Assembly: GCA_937896275.1 (NCBI GenBank)
Contig: CALBMW010000232.1
Coordinates: forward strand, 1 to 11,099
Source: an uncultured Myxococcales bacterium
GTDB lineage: Bacteria; Myxococcota_A; Bradymonadia; UBA7976; UBA1532
Direction of reading: 5' to 3'
Length of the DNA stretch: 11,099 nt
The translations under genes and the position numbers were made by a program. The notes below the pieces were generated by a model that saw nothing but the letters and a program-made list of their open reading frames with translations, was not told where the DNA came from and did not search any database. Positions 1-5,914 of this stretch are shown in pieces (the first letter of the stretch is position 1; the number at the start of each line of letters is the position of its first letter).

Positions 1-1823
1 GGCGTCCCCGGCGATCCGACGGCGACGTCCACGGGCCGCAGCCCGGCCTCGAAGACCCGCAGCGGCTCGAGGCGGTCCGCCGGATCGGCCGCGTCCGGGT
101 GCGCGACCCACTCCACCAGCTCGAAGCTGCCCGACATCGCGAGAAACAGGTGGTCGCCCGCGACCGCCGCCCACTCGGGGAAGGCGCCTGGGACGCGTTG
201 CAGGATCGGCGGCAGGTCGCCCTTGACGTCGCCGGTCGTGGCCTCGGCCGTGTCCGACGTGTAGCGGACCCACTCGGGATGAGCCTCGTAGGTCGCCGCG
301 CGCACCAGGTAGTCCAGCCGCAGGTCGGGGCGCCACGCCGGGATCTCCAGCCGAGACAGGTCGAAGACGACCACGTCGTTCTGGATGTCGCGCATCTTGA
401 AGGCCCAGGTGCCATCGACGGCGTCGAAGGGGCCCAGGACCGGCTGCTCGGCGGGCGGCAGCGGATCGGTGGTCCGCGGATCGCGCAGCACCGCGAGCTG
501 GGCGGCGGGGTGGCCACGGTCCCAGGTCTCGGCGCCGTCGGGGTCGCGGGCCTTGGTCGCGCCGAAGCCCGCGCCCAGCGTGAGCACCACTAGGAGGTCG
601 CGCTCGCCGTCGGGGTCGCGGACGATCGCCAGGTGGTTGGCGAGGCTCTGCAGGTAGAGCGCGCCGACCTGGTGCTCCGCCTCCACGTCGACGATGGCCA
701 CGTCCTGGGTGCCGGTGTTGCCCACGAACAGGTGGCGCCCGTCGGGCGAGAGCACGACATCCTTGGGGTGGGCGCCGGGGTTGCCCACGGGGATGCCGGG
801 GCCGCGGTCGGCGTCGCGGATCCACGCGGCGATGCGATCGAGCGCCGGATCGCCGGGGCGGAAGAGGACGCCGCCCGGGTGGTGCTCGACGCCGAGGCGC
901 TGATCGCCGAAGCCGCCGGCCGAGGCAGGGATCACCGCGCGCAGGAGGGGGCTCGCGTCCGGCTGACCGCCGACGCTGTTCTCGACGGCCGACAGGAAGT
1001 TCACCACCGGATCGGGGCCGCTGGTGAAGTGGCCCGCGGACTCCGCGTGGCAGCGGCCGCACCGGGCGCGCAGCAGGTCGTCGATGCCGCCCGTCTCGCG
1101 GCCGACGCGGGCGATCTCGGCGTCGTCGTAGCCGCGCCGGCGCAGGGCAAAGGCCAGCGCCGGCCCCGGATCACCGCCGCCGTAGAAGGCCTCGTCATCG
1201 AAGCCCCCGAGCGCGCGCACGCCGCCGTGCAGGCCGCGGGCGTCGGTGGTCAAATCGACCGCCACCACCTGGTCGAGGGCACGGATGGCCACCCACGCGC
1301 GCCGGCCATCGGGGGAGAAGGCGAGCCCCTGGGCGTAGTAGTCGAGCGGGATCTCACCCACCTTGGCGCGTCGACCCGCGTCGATCACCGTGGCGTAATT
1401 GGACAGCTCGTTGGTGACCACCAGGTAGCGTCCGCCGGGGTGGGCGTAGACGCCGTAGGGCCTCAGGCCCACCTCGATGCGCCCCACGACCTCCGAGGAG
1501 GCGACGTCGATGACGGCCACGTGGCGCCCTGGCTCCCCCTCGGTCCCGGGGAGCGTCACGTAGAGCGTCGCCCCCGCGGCGTCGAGGGCGACGCGGGTCG
1601 GGTGATCGCGGTGGGGCTGCGGCTCGGGGTGCGGGTTGTTGTTGGGCACCGGGCGAAGGTCGCGGCGCTCGAAGGGCGCCCGGTAGCGCCAAACGTGGCT
1701 CGTCTGGGCCGAGAAGCGCGTGCGACGCCACGACGGCGGCGCGGCGGTCGAGGTGGCCAGGGCCAGATCGCCCAGGAGGAGGACGGGGATCGCGAGCAGC
1801 GTCAGCGCCGGGGCGAGCCTCAT
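1..1823 (-). CDS. Exported beta-propeller c-type cytochrome (YVTN-like), 3' end outside window
   Basis: The reading frame is open from an ATG at 1823 to the left edge, giving at least 607 residues with no stop, so the C-terminus is missing. The N-terminus is a Sec-type signal peptide (hydrophobic residues 3-22, likely cleavage after ALA at 21-23), so the protein acts outside the cytoplasm. Residues about 75-190 are YVTN/NHL-like propeller blades (LYVTLPG, VAVIDV, YLVVTNE, AFSPDGRRAWVAI). A haem domain follows with one C-G-R-C-H motif at 255-259 and a PSCyt1-like end (HHPGG then WI near 340). Blades then resume (VVLSPDGRHLFVGNTGT, VAIVDV). The haem domain is therefore inserted in the propeller. 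There is no Met between the haem motif and residue 340, so the distal ligand is probably not Met. The ATG overlaps the stop of the upstream multihaem gene (ATGA), with no strong ribosome site of its own, which points to translational coupling. The fold and haem are well supported; the substrate is unknown. Confidence 0.85.
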   Translation of the reverse strand, partial: MRLAPALTLLAIPVLLLGDLALATSTAAPPSWRRTRFSAQTSHVWRYRAPFERRDLRPVPNNNPHPEPQPHRDHPTRVALDAAGATLYVTLPGTEGEPGRHVAVIDVASSEVVGRIEVGLRPYGVYAHPGGRYLVVTNELSNYATVIDAGRRAKVGEIPLDYYAQGLAFSPDGRRAWVAIRALDQVVAVDLTTDARGLHGGVRALGGFDDEAFYGGGDPGPALAFALRRRGYDDAEIARVGRETGGIDDLLRARCGRCHAESAGHFTSGPDPVVNFLSAVENSVGGQPDASPLLRAVIPASAGGFGDQRLGVEHHPGGVLFRPGDPALDRIAAWIRDADRGPGIPVGNPGAHPKDVVLSPDGRHLFVGNTGTQDVAIVDVEAEHQVGALYLQSLANHLAIVRDPDGERDLLVVLTLGAGFGATKARDPDGAETWDRGHPAAQLAVLRDPRTTDPLPPAEQPVLGPFDAVDGTWAFKMRDIQNDVVVFDLSRLEIPAWRPDLRLDYLVRAATYEAHPEWVRYTSDTAEATTGDVKGDLPPILQRVPGAFPEWAAVAGDHLFLAMSGSFELVEWVAHPDAADPADRLEPLRVFEAGLRPVDVAVGSPGT

Positions 1824-4800
1824 GGCCGTGCCCCGAGGAAGGTCGCGCCGAGATCGATCCAACGGACCAGCGTGCGCAACTCGGCCGGGGCCAGGGGCGC
1901 GTCGGGCGGGTGCCGGGCGCCCGCATCGTCGCCCCGCAGCCTGCGGATCAGCGGTGAGCGCGCCGCGCTGGCCTCCCGCGCCGCGACGTGGCGCTCGGCC
2001 CCGTCGTCGTCGCGCGCGCGCAGCGTCTCGTAGGCCACGGTGTAGAGCGCGGTGGCCTCGCCCCGCAGGTCCAAGGGCGCGCGGTCGTGACAGCGCACGC
2101 AGGCGCGGTCGAGGATGGGCTGCACGTCGCGGCGGAAGTCCACGGTCACCGCGGCCTGGCGGTGAGGCGGACGGCGCCGGCGAGCCTCGGGGTTCCAGGT
2201 GGCCATGACGCGCGAGGCCGAGGTGACGATGTCGGGGGGGCCGAGGGCGTCGGTCCGGTCGCCGGTGAGGGCGCCGTGGCAGCCGGCGCAGCGTAGCGGG
2301 AAGACCGAGCGCGGGATGGCGAAGGTCAGCTTCTCGCCCGGCTGGACGTAGAACCAGCGGTTCATCGAGTGCAGCGCCATGCCGTCGGCGTCGAGGCCCT
2401 GCAGCTTGAGCGGGACCTCCGCGGGGACCTCCACGTAGAACGATCCGTCCGGCTCGAGGGGGACCTCGGCGACGATCCGCGAGGGCGCGTGGACGCCAAT
2501 GCCGACCGGGGTGGCGAAGGAATCGGGGGCGCCCGGCGTGGGGTGAAGATCGGCCCGACCCGGCGGTTGCTGGGCCACCACGCGGACCCCGGCCAGGTCG
2601 GGGCGCAGGGTGCGCGCGCCGCGGGGCGCGAAGTCGGTCAGGAAGGACTCGAGCAGCGGGTAGTCGTAGCACTCGACCACGGCCGGGGTGCCCGCCGGCA
2701 TGCGGAGGACGCCGTCGACGTCCTCGGGCTTCCGGCCGTCGGCGCGCCAGGCAAACTTCTGCTCGGTGTGAGCCTTCTCCTTCGGGCGCACGAGGATCGG
2801 GCGCGGCAGGTACTCGGCGGCGCCGGCGGTCGAGCCGGGCAGGCGCCGCAGCGCGATGGGCCCGGCGTGGCGGCCGTCTTGCGATTGCAGGCCGTCGGGG
2901 AAGGTGAGGCGGTAGAGATCCCAGTCCGGCGCGCGCGTGGGGTCGAGGTGGTCGACCGCATGCGCGGCGTGGGCCACGAGGACGCTCCCGTCGGGCAGCG
3001 GGTAGGGATCGCGGAAGCTGCCCCCCGGCGACTGCCCCACCGAGGTGACCGCGCGGGCGCCGATCTCGGGGGACAGGGCGAGCTGCGCGGCCAGGTAGCG
3101 CTGCGTGGCCGTGTGGCTGAGGTCGCCCTCGGTGAAGGGGTTGCGGTCGACCGGGTTGTCGGGCTCCAGGTTGATGCCGAAGCCGTGGTCGGCGAGCACG
3201 AGCAGGCCGCCGCCCCACCAGCCGCGGGGGTCGGTCGCGAGGCGGACCTCGAGGCCCTGGGGCAGCTCGCGCGCGTCGGCGTAGAGGGCGTGGCGGGAGC
3301 GGTTTCCGCCGTGGATGTGGTAGTCGAAGCCCCCGGCCATCACGCGGAAGATGGCGCCGTTGAAGACCGGGCGGCCGCCCTGATCGCCCACGTTGCGGAC
3401 GCTGGTGAACATCACCTCGCCGGTGCTCCGCAGCGTCGGTCGACGCTCCTGGGCGCTGGTGTGTGTCATGCGCCGCGCGGTCTGCGGCTGGCCGGGCATG
3501 ACGCGCCAGATGTCGTAGGCCGGGCGCCACAGGGGCTCGGGCACCTCGATCACGTAGGTCGAGCGGCGGTCGGGCGCGTCGGGGAGCGGCCGGTCGAGGG
3601 ACAGACGCGCGCCGACGACGCTCCGAGGGTCGGCCTCGTGGGCGACGATTCGGCGGCGCTCGCCGGTGAGCGGCCCGTCCACGAAGGCGACGCGGCGCCC
3701 GGTGAAGGTGCCGGGCGCCTCGGTGCGCTGGGCGTCGACGACCGTGAGTGGATCGCCCCCGTCGGGCTCGCCGAGCAGGCCGTGCTGCGCCGAGAGCGCC
3801 CACTCGCCGGCGGCGTTGGAGGCGTAGGCGATGGCGACGTCGTCGAGCGCGTCCGGGTCGCGTGGCCCCGGGATGTAGAGCGGGTCGAGGTGGTGGACCG
3901 GCGTGCCGTCTGCAGCGCGCGGGGGACCCTCGGTGAGGACGCGGACGGCGCCGGCGGCCAGGGCGTCGTCGAGCTCGACCTCGTAGAGGCGGAAGACGTC
4001 GTCGGCCCCGCGACGGGCCGAGAACACGATCGCGCGGGCGTCGTAGCGCACGTCGAGGCCCTGAATGTCGACCGGGGCGTCGAAGAGGTCGAGGCGGAAG
4101 GGGGCGCCGCCCTCGGGGGCGATCCAGAGCTCGGCGCCCGGCTGATAGGGATCGACCTCGAAGAAGCGGCGGCGGGCGGCCTCGGGCCGGCGCACGAAGG
4201 CCATGCCTCGCAGGACCCCGACGTCGCCCACGGAGCGGCCTCCGCTGTGGAGCCGCCCGCGCAGGGCGTCACGCTCCAGGCGCAGCCAGTCGAGGAGGAC
4301 GACCACGTCCGGGTCGTCCGCGCCCGAGAAGAACTGGCCGTTGCCCCCGCGCTGGTGGACGCCTCCCGCGCCGATCGGCAGGTTCTTCACCAGCAGGCGG
4401 CTCAGCCGCAGATCGCCGCCCAGGTTGGCGAAGCGGGCCTTCTTGCCCAGCATCTGCAGCCGGTCGTGGTGCACCATGCGCGGCGAGAAGCCGGCGGGCG
4501 GATCGAGGGCCACGTCCGCGCGCGGCAGCGGCGGCATCAGCTTGAGATCGTTGAAGGCGTCGGGGCCATGGCAGGACTGCAGGAAGCAGCCGTTGCGCAC
4601 CATGACGCCGAGCACGTTGTCGCGGAAGAAGACCTCCTCGGGGGGCGGGGGCGCGTCGGCGGGCAAGCGGGCGGCCTCGGCGGCGACCCAGCGGCGCAGC
4701 GTGCGATAGTCGGGATCCTCGTCGTCTGCGAAGACGTCCCAGCCGCCGTGCGGGAGCCCGCCGCAGTCGTCCGCCAGGGGGTGACGGAGCAGCGGGCTGA

Positions 4801-5110
4801 AGTCGGGCCCCGCGCCGGGCTCGATCCGATGCGTCGGGTCGCAGACGCGCTCGTAGGCCACCCTGAGTTGGCCCGCCGGGATGTGGCCGTCAAGGTCGAC
4901 CGGGAAGTGGAGGCCCCGGACCTCACCCTCCTCCTGGGGCGGCCAGGCGTCGTCCGGCACGCCATGACAGCCCGCCGCGCAGCGCCGCTCCAGCACGGGC
5001 ACGACCTCGTCCCGGAACCGCGCGAAGCCCGAATCGATCTCTCGAGGCGCCGGCTCCTCCGCGCAGCCGAGCAGCGCGAAGGGCAGGAGCACGCAAAGCG
5101 GTCGTTTCAC
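1820..5110 (-). CDS. HzsA-related multihaem cytochrome c lipoprotein with PD40-type propeller
   Basis: This 1096-residue protein starts at GTG 5110; no in-frame ATG lies just upstream and a signal peptide follows directly. A lipobox LLGC (Cys16) predicts a lipid-anchored extracytoplasmic protein. Haem-binding motifs are C44-x3-C48-H49, C175-x4-C180-H181, C941-x2-C944-H945 and C1004-x2-C1007-H1008. The first two use non-standard spacing. PD40/TolB-like propeller blades are visible near 348-380 (IVFSARRGADDVFRLYEVEL) and 545-590 (PTLRSTGEVMFTSVRN). Residues 868-945 match what I know of HzsA-related proteins: a region ending in EPDGSFYVEVPAEVPLKLQG and then WFYVQPGEK directly before a CXXCH haem. 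True hydrazine synthase alpha is an anammox enzyme. This homologue shares the architecture but is unlikely to make hydrazine, because no HzsB/C-like partner is visible. An electron-transfer or oxidoreductase role with the coupled cytochrome downstream is inferred. The propeller plus haem architecture is secure; the substrate is not known. Confidence 0.85.
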   Translation of the reverse strand: MKRPLCVLLPFALLGCAEEPAPREIDSGFARFRDEVVPVLERRCAAGCHGVPDDAWPPQEEGEVRGLHFPVDLDGHIPAGQLRVAYERVCDPTHRIEPGAGPDFSPLLRHPLADDCGGLPHGGWDVFADDEDPDYRTLRRWVAAEAARLPADAPPPPEEVFFRDNVLGVMVRNGCFLQSCHGPDAFNDLKLMPPLPRADVALDPPAGFSPRMVHHDRLQMLGKKARFANLGGDLRLSRLLVKNLPIGAGGVHQRGGNGQFFSGADDPDVVVLLDWLRLERDALRGRLHSGGRSVGDVGVLRGMAFVRRPEAARRRFFEVDPYQPGAELWIAPEGGAPFRLDLFDAPVDIQGLDVRYDARAIVFSARRGADDVFRLYEVELDDALAAGAVRVLTEGPPRAADGTPVHHLDPLYIPGPRDPDALDDVAIAYASNAAGEWALSAQHGLLGEPDGGDPLTVVDAQRTEAPGTFTGRRVAFVDGPLTGERRRIVAHEADPRSVVGARLSLDRPLPDAPDRRSTYVIEVPEPLWRPAYDIWRVMPGQPQTARRMTHTSAQERRPTLRSTGEVMFTSVRNVGDQGGRPVFNGAIFRVMAGGFDYHIHGGNRSRHALYADARELPQGLEVRLATDPRGWWGGGLLVLADHGFGINLEPDNPVDRNPFTEGDLSHTATQRYLAAQLALSPEIGARAVTSVGQSPGGSFRDPYPLPDGSVLVAHAAHAVDHLDPTRAPDWDLYRLTFPDGLQSQDGRHAGPIALRRLPGSTAGAAEYLPRPILVRPKEKAHTEQKFAWRADGRKPEDVDGVLRMPAGTPAVVECYDYPLLESFLTDFAPRGARTLRPDLAGVRVVAQQPPGRADLHPTPGAPDSFATPVGIGVHAPSRIVAEVPLEPDGSFYVEVPAEVPLKLQGLDADGMALHSMNRWFYVQPGEKLTFAIPRSVFPLRCAGCHGALTGDRTDALGPPDIVTSASRVMATWNPEARRRRPPHRQAAVTVDFRRDVQPILDRACVRCHDRAPLDLRGEATALYTVAYETLRARDDDGAERHVAAREASAARSPLIRRLRGDDAGARHPPDAPLAPAELRTLVRWIDLGATFLGARP

Positions 5111-5154
5111 TGCGGGACGTTCACCGTTGATGCACCATGGCCGCCCAGGCTAGG

Positions 5155-5183
5155 GATCGCCCCCAGGGCCCGGCATCTGTCAA
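5155..5183 (-). promoter_or_regulatory. Candidate sigma-70-type promoter of the cytochrome pair
   Basis: A perfect TTGACA hexamer reads on the minus strand at 5183-5178, in a 142-bp gap upstream of the multihaem gene. Seventeen bases further, GCGATC (5160-5155) sits in the -10 position but matches TATAAT poorly. Shifting the spacer to 19 gives GATCCC. The implied 5' leader would be about 35-40 bases. The exact -35 match in such GC-rich DNA is the main support; the weak -10 suggests an activator-dependent promoter or a chance match. Confidence 0.35.
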
Positions 5184-5192
5184 ATGACGGAT
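5175..5192. promoter_or_regulatory. 18-bp imperfect palindrome, candidate operator
   Basis: The plus strand reads atctgtcaaatgacggat. The arms ATCtGTCA and TGACgGAT are inverted repeats with one mismatched pair in eight around a central AA. It is AT-richer than its surroundings and overlaps the TTGACA hexamer upstream of the multihaem cytochrome gene. This is the size and symmetry expected for a dimeric regulator, possibly the LuxR-type protein encoded just upstream, but that link is only inferred. Confidence 0.4.
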
Positions 5193-5252
5193 GCGCGACG
5201 CGGCGAATCAGGCTAGGAAGCGCGCATGCGGTCGACGGTCCCGGCGCGCGCG

Positions 5253-5810
5253 TCAGCCCAGGTACTTGAGACGGAAGCCCTTCGCGACGAGCGCCGCGCG
5301 GGTGGCGCAGCCGAGGCGGCCACGCATATGCTCCACGTGGGTCCGCACCGTGCCCGGCTTGATGTCCAGTGACGCGGCGATCTGGTCGGTGGACAGGCCG
5401 TCGGCCATCAGCCGCAGGACCGAGATCTCGCGGGGCGTCAGGTGCTCCCACGGCTCGGGCAGCGGACCCGGCTCTGGACGCAGGATGGTGACCACGTGAT
5501 CGTCGACCGGCACGCAGCTCAGCTCGAAGCGCCGCCCGCGCAGCGAGATCGCGCAGGCCTTGTCCGAACGCCGGCCGTCGGCCAGTCGGCGCGCGACGCA
5601 GTCGTCCTGACAGGGCAGCCGGCGCGCCGCCGGGGTCCGCAGCATCAGCGACCAGCACGTGCGACCCGCCGAGGGGCCGAGCAGCGCGCGCGCCGCGGCG
5701 GACTGGGCGACGACCGCGCCGTCCGCGCGCGAGACGACCACGCCCACGTCTTCGGGGCGCTCAGTCTCCGGGCGCTCAGTCTCCGGGTGCTCAGTCTCCG
5801 GGTGCTCCAT
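5253..5810 (-). CDS. LuxR-type transcriptional regulator with Cys-containing PAS-like N-terminal domain
   Basis: The C-terminal ~60 residues form a typical LuxR/GerE helix-turn-helix (LTPREISVLRLMADGLST, then IAASLDIKPGTVRTHVEHM), so it binds DNA. The N-terminal half looks like a small PAS domain (DVGVVVSRADGAVVAQS, then LLGPSAGRTCWSLM). It carries cysteines in the pattern C, 15 residues on C-x3-C, then two more Cys (52, 67, 71, 86 and 99 counting from the chosen start). Related PAS-LuxR proteins carry a similar C...C-x3-C cluster, which could hold a metal or act as a redox switch. I chose ATG 5810 (185 residues) because GGAAGGGG lies about 7 bases before it. ATG 5831 and GTG 5852 (199 residues, CGGAGG about 10 bases upstream) are in frame and cannot be excluded. 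It lies 142 bp upstream of, and in the same direction as, the two cytochrome genes, so control of them is plausible. There is no receiver domain. Confidence 0.85.
   Translation of the reverse strand: MEHPETEHPETERPETERPEDVGVVVSRADGAVVAQSAAARALLGPSAGRTCWSLMLRTPAARRLPCQDDCVARRLADGRRSDKACAISLRGRRFELSCVPVDDHVVTILRPEPGPLPEPWEHLTPREISVLRLMADGLSTDQIAASLDIKPGTVRTHVEHMRGRLGCATRAALVAKGFRLKYLG
5761..5805. repeat. Three 15-bp tandem repeats in the 5' end of the LuxR-type gene
   Basis: The plus strand shows tcagtctccgggcgc, tcagtctccgggtgc and tcagtctccgggtgc in direct succession, with partial copies on both sides. On the coding minus strand this gives a run of pentapeptides of the type H/R-P-E-T-E ahead of the PAS-like domain. 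The unit is a multiple of three, so copy-number change would keep the frame. Confidence 0.85.
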
Positions 5811-5914
5811 GCCGGGACCCCTTCCGCTCATCGCCCGCCGTCGGTCAGCCACGTCCGACCAGCCTCCGAGCCCGCTCGAGGTGGTAGCACGGATCGAGCC
5901 CCCGGGGCGCGGCG

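Larger units (their letters stand above)
5146..5217. repeat. 9-bp direct repeat flanking the palindrome
   Basis: The sequence caggctagg occurs at 5146-5154 and again at 5209-5217. The copies are 63 bp apart, about six helical turns, and lie nearly symmetrically around the 18-bp palindrome at 5175-5192. It contains CTAG, which is usually infrequent in bacterial DNA. It may be a second protein-binding element or a coincidence. Confidence 0.3.

Noticed and set aside
633..2033. 466-codon plus-strand open frame opposite the propeller cytochrome
   Set aside because: Low-complexity composition and no motif; the minus strand encodes a signal peptide, propeller blades and CGRCH.
1820..5110. Annotation as a true hydrazine synthase subunit (anammox)
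   Set aside because: Only the HzsA-like architecture is shared; no beta/gamma subunit genes are visible, and the kinase/PEGA context does not suggest an anammox planctomycete.
5220..5249. gcgcgc inverted repeats (5220-5225 and 5244-5249) after the LuxR-type gene as a terminator
   Set aside because: Self-complementary GC runs occur by chance in this DNA, the loop is 18 bases and no T-tract follows.
2369..5269. 966-codon open frame on the plus strand, antisense to the multihaem cytochrome gene
   Set aside because: Its translation is rich in Gly/Ala/Val/Arg/Asp without any domain, and it mirrors the GC-rich third positions of the minus-strand gene, whose product has clear haem, lipobox and propeller motifs.
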